A stretch of 32,663 nt of DNA, taken from Candidatus Ruthenibacterium merdavium. Lineage in GTDB: Bacteria > Bacillota > Clostridia > Oscillospirales > Ruminococcaceae. This document shows positions 17,659 through 24,905 of this stretch, piece after piece. Location of the stretch: NCBI GenBank assembly GCA_019119935.1, contig DWWA01000013.1:1-32663 (forward strand). The letters are read 5' to 3'. Within the stretch, counting starts at the first letter, position 1; each line of letters begins with the position of its first letter. Position numbers and translations under genes: made by a program. Below the pieces are notes generated by a model, which was given only the letters and a program-made list of their open reading frames with translations, did not search any database and was not told where the DNA came from.

Positions 17659-17664
17659 ATTATA
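17659..17664 (-). promoter_or_regulatory. Possible -10 box of the antiporter gene
   Basis: TATAAT on the minus strand, 53 bases before the antiporter ATG, in an A/T-rich setting. No good -35 is found at 16-18 bases, so this is offered as a -10 only. Confidence 0.4.
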
Positions 17665-17800
17665 TCAAATGATTGAAAATTCTAAAAGCAATTTCTTTTT
17701 AGTTATTTTATGACAAACAAACAGATCATAAGCAAAACGACGTCAGCTCTGTCATTGGAACAAAGCAAAATTGGATCAAAATAAAACGTTGAGCATTTAA

Positions 17801-17932
17801 AACAGCGGGTTTGAATCGTATCATATGCGAGCGCTTTATCCGGACAACCCGTCGAGATTGAACGACTATCCGCGGGGAGAAGCTATGGTTCTTGCGCCCG
17901 GAAAACACATTTTTGAGGTGTTGGAAGACTAA
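17801..17932 (+). pseudogene. Stranded 3' end of an unidentified gene
   Basis: An open frame runs from just after a TAA at 17798-17800 to a TAA at 17930-17932. From its first ATG (17825) it encodes 35 residues, including YPDNPSRLNDYPRGEAMVL and then APGKHIFEVLED. This looks like the well-formed C-terminal end of a soluble protein rather than chance sequence: its base use is richer in G and C than its A/T-rich surroundings. There is no ribosome site. I cannot name the family. It may be what is left of an enzyme gene once next to the sugar module, truncated by deletion. Confidence 0.45.
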
Positions 17933-17956
17933 AAACTAAATAGGGAACAACAAGAA

Positions 17957-17992
17957 AGACCCGTCGTATCACGCGATTGATACGGCGGGTCT
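17957..17992. terminator. Bidirectional terminator after the transaldolase gene
   Basis: AGACCCGTCGTATCA (17957-17971) pairs with TGATACGGCGGGTCT (17978-17992), with one wobble, around a six-base loop. T residues follow on the plus strand (17992-17995) and TCTTTCTTG on the minus strand. On the minus strand it would end the transaldolase transcript, whose stop is at 18047. Confidence 0.85.
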
Positions 17993-18046
17993 TTTCGCAA
18001 AGAAAGCGGAGAAAGCAAAAATAAAAAGGAGATTTTGACGCTGCCC

Positions 18047-18712
18047 TTATGCGTTGGGGCGTCCGAATACAGCGGCATAGTCATTTTCGAATTTGCGCAG
18101 CCCTTCCTCCGTGAGCGGATGGCGCAGGCACTGTACCAGTGCTTTGTAGGGAACGGTGGCAATGTCGGCGCCTGCGAGTGCGCAGTCTGTAATATGGATC
18201 GGGTTGCGCACGCTTGCGGCGATAATTTCGCAGTGAATCTCCGGATAATTAGTGAAAATTTGCGAAATGGTTTGAATCAAATCAATGCCGGGCTGGCTGA
18301 TATCGTCTAAGCGGCCGAGGAACGGCGAAACATAGCTGGCGCCGGCGCGTGCGGCCAAGAGTGCCTGATTGGCGCTGAAAATCAGCGTGCAGTTTGTTTT
18401 TATGCCTTTGCTGTTCAATACGCGGATTGCCTTCAAACCTTCCGCAGTCATGGGGATTTTTACCACCATGTTGGGGTGCATTGCGGCAATCTCACGGCCT
18501 TCTTTCACCATTTCTTCTGCCGTTGTGGAAAACGGGCTGACTTCGCCGGAGATCGGGCCGTCGACAATTTCGCAGATTTCTTTTAAAGTCTGTACGTAGT
18601 CGCGTCCTTCTTTTGCAATCAAGCTCGGATTCGTGGTAACGCCGCAGACAATGCCCATTTCTGCGGCACTGCGAATTTCGTCTAAGTTAGCGCTGTCGAT
18701 AAAGAACTTCAT
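18047..18712 (-). CDS. Transaldolase / fructose-6-phosphate aldolase family (FSA/TalC type)
   Basis: This 221-residue class I aldolase of the small transaldolase subfamily acts on ketose phosphates such as fructose 6-phosphate or sedoheptulose 7-phosphate. The Schiff-base lysine is K85 in MVVKIPM, the same number as in E. coli FsaA. Other family marks are [10 protein letters not shown] at the start, GVTTNPSLI (24-32), [18 protein letters not shown] and ASVRNP. Length and motifs are normal. The start is ATG 18710-18712, with AAGGAG eight bases upstream; a longer frame to 18874 runs through the leader and is rejected. It diverges from the sugar importer and split transketolase on the plus strand, with which it would share ketose-phosphate chemistry. 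Whether it acts as transaldolase or aldolase cannot be decided from sequence. Confidence 0.93.
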   Translation of the reverse strand: MKFFIDSANLDEIRSAAEMGIVCGVTTNPSLIAKEGRDYVQTLKEICEIVDGPISGEVSPFSTTAEEMVKEGREIAAMHPNMVVKIPMTAEGLKAIRVLNSKGIKTNCTLIFSANQALLAARAGASYVSPFLGRLDDISQPGIDLIQTISQIFTNYPEIHCEIIAASVRNPIHITDCALAGADIATVPYKALVQCLRHPLTEEGLRKFENDYAAVFGRPNA

Positions 18713-18865
18713 AAGAAACACTCCTTTGTTTGTGGCTTGCAGCAAATGACGCTTTTTGCCGGCCATGCTCGAAAAGGGGAAGCAGTCAAAGTGCAAGTGA
18801 AAAATCATACAAATTTTAGGGTTATTTTTGAGTGGCCGAAAAAATGCTGTAAAAATGTTATATTC

Positions 18866-18894
18866 ATAATACAAACTTTGAAAAAATTTGTCAA
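18866..18894 (-). promoter_or_regulatory. Promoter of the transaldolase gene
   Basis: On the minus strand a perfect TTGACA (18889-18894) is followed after 17 bases by TATTAT (18866-18871). The leader to the ATG at 18712 is about 150 bases, longer than usual, but I see no recognisable riboswitch in it. Confidence 0.75.
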
Positions 18895-19059
18895 TAGATT
18901 TAATAATAAAACTTATGAAAAAGATTAGTCGACAAATTTATCTGATTTTATATAGAGAAAATTATATGAGTAATCAACGTGTTTCATAGCAAATTGTCAA
19001 AAAGACATCACTTTAATTTGTTTGTTTCAACAGAAAATAAGTCAAATATTGAAAAAATA

Positions 19060-19088
19060 TTGACTTTATAACAGGTAAATGCTAAGAT
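19060..19088 (+). promoter_or_regulatory. Promoter of the sugar importer-transketolase operon
   Basis: TTGACT (19060-19065) and TAAGAT (19083-19088) are spaced by 17 bases. The leader to the ATG at 19164 is about 70 bases and ends in a strong AAGGAGG (19150-19156). The -35 lies inside an A/T-rich inverted repeat that could bind a repressor. Confidence 0.7.
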
Positions 19089-19163
19089 TTGTGCAAAAGG
19101 AGATGAAAATCTTCAAAGCACACAGAAAAAGTAATTTGTATGATTTTTTAAGGAGGGTCAAAT

Positions 19164-20465
19164 ATGAAGAAGTTTAAAAAGATTACCGCGGCTTGTTTAA
19201 CGGCTTGTATGATGGCCACATCACTTGCAGCGTGCGGCCAGAGTGGAGCAACTGGTTCGACGGCAGGTTCGGCTGCGGGTTCGCAGGGAACAACGGCAGA
19301 AGAAACTACTATTACTTATTGGTACTGGGCTGATAACGATGATTACGCAAAGACCATGGAGGAAATGGTCGCTGACTTTAACGCGACAAACGGCAAGGGC
19401 ATTACCGTCGTGGCCGAGCAGCAGCCTTGGGACGGCGGCGGTTACAGCACCAACTTGCTGAACGCGGCCATCGGCGGCGGCGGCCCGGATGTTGCATCCT
19501 TTAAGCTGACAGCAACCCCGAGCTTTGTGGCAAATAATTTGCTGGCAAACTTGGACCCGTATTTGGAAACTTGGGAAGACAAAACCGACATTGCAGATAA
19601 CCTTTGGAACATTATGAAAGAAGCATCCGGAACGGAAAGCGTTTATGTAATGCCGTGGAACACCCAGATTTTGTACGTTTACTATCGTCCGTCCATGTTT
19701 GAGGCCCCAGGCATTGAAGTGCCCACGACCTACGAGGAATTCCTCAACGCTTGCAAAGAGCTGACAGTGGACACCGACGGCGACGGCAAGATTGATCAGT
19801 ACGGCTTCTCGATGCGCGGTGCATCCGGCGGCCAAGAGCCTTGGGGCAGCTTCATTTATGCCGCAGGCGGCAGCTTTGAGGATTTAACCAGTGAAGGCTC
19901 GGTAAAAGGTATGCAGGACTTTATCGACCTGTACACCAATGGCTATGTGCCTGAAACCGCTCCCAACGACGGCTTCCAGGAAACCATCGAAACCAACTTC
20001 AAATCCGGCAAGTGTGCCATGGTCATTCACCACACCGGTTCTTATAAAGGTATGGTAGAAACCTTCGGCGACGACGTTGCAGCCTTCCAGTTCCCGGCAG
20101 GTGAGGGCCGCTGGACCAGCATGGGCGACACCGAAAACGTTATGCTCGAAACTTGTGAAAACAAAGAAGCCGCCTTTGAGTGGATGAAGTATCTGGCAAC
20201 CGGCAAAGGACAGGAAACATGGTGTACTGTTACCGGCAACGTTCCTGTTTCCACCCGCGTGCAGCAGATGGACGAGTTCCAGAACAACGTCTTTATGAAA
20301 GCCTCTATTGAAGGCATCGACTTTGCAGGTATCCTGCCCATTTTGGACACCACTTCCGACTGGATTTCCAACATTTGGCCGTCTACGGTACAGCAGGCAT
20401 TGCTGGGACAGATTACCGCAGAAGAAGCCATGCAGACATTGCAGACCGGCCTTTGGGGAGAATAA
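19164..20465 (+). CDS. Sugar-binding lipoprotein of a CUT1 ABC importer
   Basis: This 433-residue family-1 extracellular solute-binding protein captures a sugar or oligosaccharide outside the membrane. The lipobox is SLAAC, with the lipidated cysteine at residue 24, followed by a Gly/Ser/Thr/Ala linker. The mature domain starts with TITYWYWADNDD and shows the usual aromatic-rich pattern (YWYW, WNTQILYVYYRP, FEWMKYLATGK). EF-hand-like DTDGDGKIDQYG near 212-223 suggests a bound calcium ion, as in several family members. Two permease genes follow, and then the transketolase genes. Substrate cannot be read from sequence; the enzymes downstream suggest a sugar that yields ketose phosphates. Confidence 0.92.
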   Translation: MKKFKKITAACLTACMMATSLAACGQSGATGSTAGSAAGSQGTTAEETTITYWYWADNDDYAKTMEEMVADFNATNGKGITVVAEQQPWDGGGYSTNLLNAAIGGGGPDVASFKLTATPSFVANNLLANLDPYLETWEDKTDIADNLWNIMKEASGTESVYVMPWNTQILYVYYRPSMFEAPGIEVPTTYEEFLNACKELTVDTDGDGKIDQYGFSMRGASGGQEPWGSFIYAAGGSFEDLTSEGSVKGMQDFIDLYTNGYVPETAPNDGFQETIETNFKSGKCAMVIHHTGSYKGMVETFGDDVAAFQFPAGEGRWTSMGDTENVMLETCENKEAAFEWMKYLATGKGQETWCTVTGNVPVSTRVQQMDEFQNNVFMKASIEGIDFAGILPILDTTSDWISNIWPSTVQQALLGQITAEEAMQTLQTGLWGE

Positions 20466-20483
20466 ACTGTAGTTTTTTGCCGC

Positions 20484-20515
20484 TGCACGGTTTCGCTTTA
20501 CAGCGAAACCGTGCA
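20484..20515. other. Perfect 14-bp stem-loop between binding protein and permease
   Basis: TGCACGGTTTCGCT (20484-20497) pairs exactly with 20502-20515 around a TTAC loop, with no T-run after it. Such hairpins after binding-protein genes usually protect the 3' end of the abundant first message and allow partial read-through. That lets the lipoprotein be made in excess over the permeases. The 194-base gap to the next gene otherwise looks empty. Confidence 0.75.
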
Positions 20516-20659
20516 AACGGAAAAAGATGCCAAGGAAAAAAGGGGGCGATTGCCCGCCCCGCAGGCCGAAAGCGGTAACAAGCTGTAAACAGCATTGCAG
20601 CTGAGCTTTGGCTGTGGCGGAGAAATTCACGAATACTTTCGCAAAAGGAGCTGAAGGTT

Positions 20660-21541
20660 GTGCAAAATAGCAAAAAGCCGCGCACTAATATTTGGCCGTA
20701 TTTGTTGGTGGCGCCGGCGCTGTTGGTTGTGCTTTGTGTCGTATTTGTTCCGGTGTGCAATGCCATTTTAATGAGCATGCAGAACTATGACCTGCGCAAG
20801 CCAAGTCAAATCGGCTTTATTGGGTTAGGAAATTACATTAAAGCGTTTCAAGACGAGTTGTTTTGGTCCAGCCTTTGGCGAACCATTTTGTGGGTCGTGT
20901 TCGGTGTCGGTTTCCAGTTCATTCTCGGTTTCATTTTAGCATTGCTTTTGAACAAAAGTTTTAAGGGCCGCGGTTTGGCGCGTGCTGTCAGCTTGGTGCC
21001 TTGGGTCACGCCCGGTGTTTTAATCGGTTTAATGTGGCGCTGGATGTACGACGGCAACTACGGCGTCATCAATGATCTTTTGCAAAAGCTGCACTTGATC
21101 AGCGAACCGATTCCGTTTTTGGCGCAGCCCGAAACTTCGTTCTTCTCGGTTATATTGACCATCGTTTGGCAGGGTGTTCCGTTCTTTGCGCTGATGCTCA
21201 TGGCGGGCTTGCAGGGCATTTGGCTTGATTTGTACGAAGCTGCCGATATCGACGGTGCATCTTGGTGGCAAAAGCTGACGCGCATCACCATTCCCTCGCT
21301 GAAAAACACCATTTTTGTCACAACGCTGCTGCGTATCATTTGGGTGGCAAACTCGGTGGACGTGATTTTCAACATGACCGGCGGCGGCCCGGCTTATTCC
21401 ACGCAGACGCTGAGCGTTTATGTTTACAACCGCGCAACGGCGCTTGATCTGGGTTATGCTTCTGCGATTTCCATTGTGCTGACACTGCTTTTGTGCTTGG
21501 TGTCCGTGCCGTACTTAAAGCAAATGCTGAAAAAGAACTGA
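20660..21541 (+). CDS. CUT1 sugar importer permease (MalF/UgpA type)
   Basis: This 293-residue inner-membrane subunit has about six membrane segments: near 12-33, 72-98, 110-126, 160-183, a segment after the EAA loop, and 262-285. The ATPase-docking EAA loop reads LYEAADIDGASWWQKLTRIT (191-210). Translation starts at GTG 20660, with AAGGAG nine bases upstream. The next permease starts 13 bases after its stop. It should form a heterodimer with that protein and receive sugar from the lipoprotein at 19164-20465. No dedicated ATPase gene is present. Confidence 0.92.
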   Translation: MQNSKKPRTNIWPYLLVAPALLVVLCVVFVPVCNAILMSMQNYDLRKPSQIGFIGLGNYIKAFQDELFWSSLWRTILWVVFGVGFQFILGFILALLLNKSFKGRGLARAVSLVPWVTPGVLIGLMWRWMYDGNYGVINDLLQKLHLISEPIPFLAQPETSFFSVILTIVWQGVPFFALMLMAGLQGIWLDLYEAADIDGASWWQKLTRITIPSLKNTIFVTTLLRIIWVANSVDVIFNMTGGGPAYSTQTLSVYVYNRATALDLGYASAISIVLTLLLCLVSVPYLKQMLKKN

Positions 21542-21554
21542 GAGGTGACACACG

Positions 21555-22376
21555 TTGAAAACACTGAAAAGATTTTTCACCCTGTGGCTTCCCGTGGTGC
21601 TGATTTTACTGTTTTTGCTGTTCCCGTTTTACTGGACGCTGGTCACCTCGCTGAAGCCCGAGCAGGAGCTTTACGGCCCTGTCACTTATTGGCCGCAGCA
21701 GCTGACGTTTGCAAGCTACGAGAAGCTGTTTAGTGAATTTGACTTCTTAAAACCGATGGGCAACAGCCTGCTTGTGGCTGTCTGCACCACAGCCATCACG
21801 CTTGTCGTTTCTACTTTGGCGGCCTATGCCTTTACACGCTTTGAGTTTAAAGGACGCCGCGGCTTGATGGTTATGTTCTTAACGAATAACATGTTCCCTA
21901 CGGTGCTTTTGATGATTCCTCTTTACACCATCATGCGCACCATCGGAATTTTGTATACGCCCCTTGCTTTGATTTTGTCTTATACCACGTTTACCATTCC
22001 CTTCACCGTATGGCTGTTAAACGGATATATCAGCGATTTGCCCGTTTCCCTAGAAGAAGCGGCCATGGTGGACGGATGCAACCGCGCACAAGGCTTTATC
22101 CGCATTGTCATGCCGGTGCTGATTCCGTGCCTCATTTCTACGGGCGTTTACATCTTCATGCAAAGCTGGAACGAATATACGTTTGCTACGATGTTTACCA
22201 ATTCTTCCAACCGCACGATTCCGGTTGCTCTGAAAAGCTTAATCGGCAACCTCGGCGTTCAGTGGGATTTGCTGACATCCGGCGGTATTATTACGATTGT
22301 TCCGGTTTGTATTATGTTCTTCTTCGCACAAAAGCGCTTGGTTGAGGGTTTAACCGCCGGCGCAGTAAAGGGTTAA
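21555..22376 (+). CDS. CUT1 sugar importer permease (MalG type)
   Basis: This 273-residue second permease has about six membrane segments (near 10-32, 72-93, 105-125, 136-156, 186-207 and 243-262). Its EAA loop is LEEAAMVDGCNRAQGFIRIV (167-186). It ends in LVEGLTAGAVKG, the typical C-terminus of MalG-like proteins. Translation starts at a TTG (21555) preceded by GAGGTG. This weak start may hold it in step with the GTG-started partner. The transketolase genes follow after 27 bases. Confidence 0.92.
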   Translation: MKTLKRFFTLWLPVVLILLFLLFPFYWTLVTSLKPEQELYGPVTYWPQQLTFASYEKLFSEFDFLKPMGNSLLVAVCTTAITLVVSTLAAYAFTRFEFKGRRGLMVMFLTNNMFPTVLLMIPLYTIMRTIGILYTPLALILSYTTFTIPFTVWLLNGYISDLPVSLEEAAMVDGCNRAQGFIRIVMPVLIPCLISTGVYIFMQSWNEYTFATMFTNSSNRTIPVALKSLIGNLGVQWDLLTSGGIITIVPVCIMFFFAQKRLVEGLTAGAVKG

Positions 22377-22403
22377 TCCTATTTCAGAAACGGAGTGTAA
22401 TCA

Positions 22404-23219
22404 ATGATGGATTTTGAAAAACAAAAAGAAAAAGCACGCAGCCTGCGTGCCGACGTTGTGAAAATGCTGTATTTGGCGCAGTCCGGACATCCCGGCGGAT
22501 CGCTGTCCATCGTGGACATGCTGATGGCGCTTTATTATAACGACGTGATGAAGGTAGATCCCAAAAACCCGAAATGGGAGGGCCGCGACCGCTTAGTGCT
22601 CAGCAAGGGCCATGCCTGCCCCGCATTGTACGCCGTGTTGGCGGATTTGGGCTTCTTCCCGCGGGAAGATCTGTGGCATCTGCGTCAGCTGCACTGCCAC
22701 TTGCAGGGCCATCCCGACATGAAGAAAACCCCCGGCATCGACATGAATACCGGTTCACTCGGCCAGGGTGTTTCGGTGGCCGGCGGCATGGCAATGGCGC
22801 TGAAGAAAAAAGGCGGCAATCAAAAAGTTTATGCGATTGTCGGCGACGGCGAAATTCAGGAAGGTCTTGTTTGGGAGGCTGCGATGAGCGCAGCTCACTA
22901 CAAACTCGACAACCTGACCGTGATGCTGGACTGGAACGGCCTGCAAATTGACGGCAGCAACGACGAAGTCATGAGCATCGGCGATGTGATGGCAAAATAT
23001 CGCGCTTTTGGGTTTGAGTGTGTGGAAGTTGACGGCCACGACATTGAAGCATTGGTGAAAGCGCTGCATACACCCCATGAGGGAAAACCGCTGTTCCTGT
23101 GCTGCAAAACGTCAAAAGGCAAAGGCGTTTCCTTTATGGAAGATCAGTTCGGCTGGCACGGAAAAGCGCCGAGCAAACAGGATTATGAAGCAGCAATGAA
23201 AGAGCTGGGGGTAGAGTAA
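22404..23219 (+). CDS. Transketolase, N-terminal (ThDP-binding) subunit
   Basis: This 271-residue protein is the thiamine-diphosphate-binding half of a split transketolase, which moves two-carbon units between sugar phosphates in the cytoplasm. Family marks are SGHPGGS (H29), KGH (H70), QGHPD (H103), the cofactor motif GDGEIQEG (147-154) and the matching asparagine in WNGLQIDG (N178). Full-length enzymes are about 660 residues; here the other half is the next gene, one base after the stop. Split forms are common in Clostridia and archaea. GGAG precedes the double ATG at 22404. Lying behind a sugar importer and opposite a transaldolase, it is probably pathway-specific rather than the housekeeping copy. 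Confidence 0.93.
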   Translation: MMDFEKQKEKARSLRADVVKMLYLAQSGHPGGSLSIVDMLMALYYNDVMKVDPKNPKWEGRDRLVLSKGHACPALYAVLADLGFFPREDLWHLRQLHCHLQGHPDMKKTPGIDMNTGSLGQGVSVAGGMAMALKKKGGNQKVYAIVGDGEIQEGLVWEAAMSAAHYKLDNLTVMLDWNGLQIDGSNDEVMSIGDVMAKYRAFGFECVEVDGHDIEALVKALHTPHEGKPLFLCCKTSKGKGVSFMEDQFGWHGKAPSKQDYEAAMKELGVE

Positions 23220-23220
23220 A

Positions 23221-24156
23221 ATGAGTGAAGCAAAATCTTTGCGTGTGGCATACGGCGAGGCTCTGAAAGAGCTCGGCGCAAAAAACGATAAAATTGTGGC
23301 GATGGATGCCGACTTGGCACATGCCACCATGACAAGCATTTTTAAAGAAGCATATCCCGACCGCCATTTTAACTTCGGTATTGCCGAGGCCAATATGGTG
23401 TGCGCAGCAGCAGGCTACGCCGTCGAGGGATATGTACCCTTTGTCAGCACGTTTGCGCTGTTTGGTGCAGGACGCGCTTATGAGCAAATTCGCAACTCGG
23501 TTGCTTATGACGGCTTAAACGTCAAGTTTGGCCTGTCCCACTCCGGCCTGTGCGTCGGTGAGGACGGCGGCAGCCATCAGGCCATTGAAGATATCGCTCT
23601 GATGCGCGTCATTCCGGGCATGACGGTGCTTGTTCCCTGCGACCCCATTGAAATGAAAAAAGCCGTATTTGCTGCGGCAGAAATCGACGGGCCTGTTTAC
23701 ATCCGTGTGGCACGTCCCGTTTGCGAATGCATTACGAGCGAGGATGACCCGTTTGTCGTCGGCAAAGCGAATGTGATGAGCGGCACAAGTGATTGCGATG
23801 TAGTGCTGGTTTGCACCGGCTTGATGGTAAGCAAAACCATCGAAGCTGCAAAAATGCTGGAGGAAAAAGGCGTCAAGGCCGCAGTGGTGAATATGCACAC
23901 GATTAAACCTTACGACCGTGAAACGGTAGTGAAGATGGCCGAAAAGTGCAAAGCGGTTGTCACTGCAGAGGAGCACTCCGTCATCGGCGGTTTGTATTCG
24001 GCTACTTGTGAAGCGCTGGCGGGAACCGATATTAAGGTGTCGGCAGTGGGTGTGCAGGATGTATTCGGACAATCCGGCAAGCCGGAAGAGCTGTTCCGCG
24101 AGTACGGCCTGACCGCAGAGAACATCGTGAAAAAAGCAACCGAACTGATTGGATGA
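23221..24156 (+). CDS. Transketolase, C-terminal (pyrimidine-binding) subunit
   Basis: This 311-residue partner subunit carries the pyrimidine-binding domain and the C-terminal transketolase domain. The cofactor-activating glutamate is E56 in FNFGIAEANM, and the FVSTFALFGAGRAYEQIRN and HSGLCVGEDGGSHQAIEDIA stretches are typical. The C-terminal domain begins near 180 and includes VVTAEEHSVIGGL. The gene begins one base after the first subunit stops, so a 1:1 complex made by coupled translation is expected. Length matches known split subunits. Donor and acceptor sugars are not known. Confidence 0.93.
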   Translation: MSEAKSLRVAYGEALKELGAKNDKIVAMDADLAHATMTSIFKEAYPDRHFNFGIAEANMVCAAAGYAVEGYVPFVSTFALFGAGRAYEQIRNSVAYDGLNVKFGLSHSGLCVGEDGGSHQAIEDIALMRVIPGMTVLVPCDPIEMKKAVFAAAEIDGPVYIRVARPVCECITSEDDPFVVGKANVMSGTSDCDVVLVCTGLMVSKTIEAAKMLEEKGVKAAVVNMHTIKPYDRETVVKMAEKCKAVVTAEEHSVIGGLYSATCEALAGTDIKVSAVGVQDVFGQSGKPEELFREYGLTAENIVKKATELIG

Positions 24157-24172
24157 AAGGAAGCGTATCACC

Positions 24173-24595
24173 ATGAGCAAAATTGAATGGATGTCGCATG
24201 ACCTCGCCGGGGATGATAAAACCGCATTGAAATGGGTATATGAAAACCCCGTGTGGAAGGTCGGCATTAAAAACTTTAAGCCCGCCAACGGCCTCGAAGG
24301 CACCGTGTGTCTGGAACGTCACAATGCAACCGATGAGCTGTTTGTACTTTTGGACGGCGAGTGTGTTCTTCTTCAGGCCGATGATGAAAATGGCGCAGCC
24401 GTCAATATCACCGCTGTGAAAATGGAGCCGATGCGCGTTTATAAAATTCCCAAAAGCTTATGGCACAACACCGTGACATGGCCCGGTACAAAGCTTGTGT
24501 TGATTGAAAATAATCCCACTGACATGACCAATAGTGAAATTTACCAGCTGACAGCTGAGCAGAAAGCGGCTTTGCCGGAGATTGTAAAAGGCTGA
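24173..24595 (+). CDS. Small cupin-fold protein of unknown role
   Basis: This 140-residue single-domain protein has cupin-like marks: RHNATDELFVLLDGECVL (49-66) and PKSLWHNTV (93-101), with H50, E55 and H98 as candidate metal ligands. I recall similar small TDELF...WHN cupins of unknown function from Clostridia. In this setting it could isomerise or epimerise the imported sugar or its phosphate, or bind it as a sensor. The start is ATG 24173, with AAAGGAAG upstream; an upstream in-frame ATG at 24149 lies inside the transketolase gene and is rejected. It is the last gene before the terminator at 24629-24664. Confidence 0.75.
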   Translation: MSKIEWMSHDLAGDDKTALKWVYENPVWKVGIKNFKPANGLEGTVCLERHNATDELFVLLDGECVLLQADDENGAAVNITAVKMEPMRVYKIPKSLWHNTVTWPGTKLVLIENNPTDMTNSEIYQLTAEQKAALPEIVKG

Positions 24596-24628
24596 TTGTT
24601 TTCATACAAGACAATGACGGAAAGCAAG

Positions 24629-24664
24629 CCGGAAGCGAAAGGGAGTATTCCTTTTCGCTTTCGG
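24629..24664 (+). terminator. Terminator of the sugar operon
   Basis: The 16 bases at 24629-24644 (CCGGAAGCGAAAGGGA) pair with 24649-24664 with two wobbles around a four-base loop, followed by GCGG and four T residues (24668-24671). It ends the importer-transketolase-cupin transcript. Confidence 0.75.
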
Positions 24665-24814
24665 CGGTTTTCACTTAAAAACAGTAATTCCTTTTTTATG
24701 TAAAAAATTGTTGATAGAAAATCCATAAAGTTTGACTTTTCAAACAGTTATTAAGCATATTGACTGTTAATTGTATCGAAAATATCAATATTTTTGTTAA
24801 TTTTTTATTTTTCG

Positions 24815-24843
24815 TGGAAAAAATTGTAAAAATCTATTATAAT
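24815..24843 (+). promoter_or_regulatory. Promoter of the GntR regulator gene
   Basis: A perfect TATAAT -10 (24838-24843) lies 17 bases after TGGAAA (24815-24820), which matches the -35 consensus at four of six positions. The leader to ATG 24906 is about 55 bases and ends in GGGAG. Confidence 0.65.
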
Positions 24844-24905
24844 AGAAAGCGTGAAAAGCGTGTAACGACTTTGTCGAAAAGCGTTATGTTGGGAGAGAAT
24901 AGCTT

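Larger units (their letters stand above)
17607..18046. other. Intergenic stretch with gene remnant and terminator
   Basis: Between the antiporter and the transaldolase there is no complete gene. The left half is A/T-rich and holds the possible antiporter -10. The right half holds a stranded 3' coding fragment (17801-17932) and the terminator at 17957-17992. Confidence 0.6.
18713..19163. promoter_or_regulatory. Divergent control region of the sugar module
   Basis: This very A/T-rich, gene-free stretch contains back-to-back promoters: 18866-18894 for the transaldolase and 19060-19088 for the importer operon. An imperfect inverted repeat (GTCAAATATT at 19041-19050, AATATTGAC at 19056-19064) overlaps the importer -35. 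It is the best candidate operator for the GntR-type regulator encoded downstream. The transaldolase leader is about 150 bases. Confidence 0.6.
24596..24905. promoter_or_regulatory. Terminator and promoter region before the GntR regulator
   Basis: No gene. It holds the operon terminator (24629-24664), a promoter (24815-24843) and A/T-rich inverted repeats: GTTTGA/TCAAAC (24730-24745) and AACAGT/ACTGTT (24743-24768). A CGACTTTGTCG palindrome lies in the leader near 24868-24878. Any of these could be the regulator's own operator; none is proven. Confidence 0.5.

Noticed and set aside
18713-18860. Riboswitch in the long transaldolase leader
   Set aside because: No conserved helix set or known aptamer core could be recognised by eye; a covariance-model scan would be needed to claim one.
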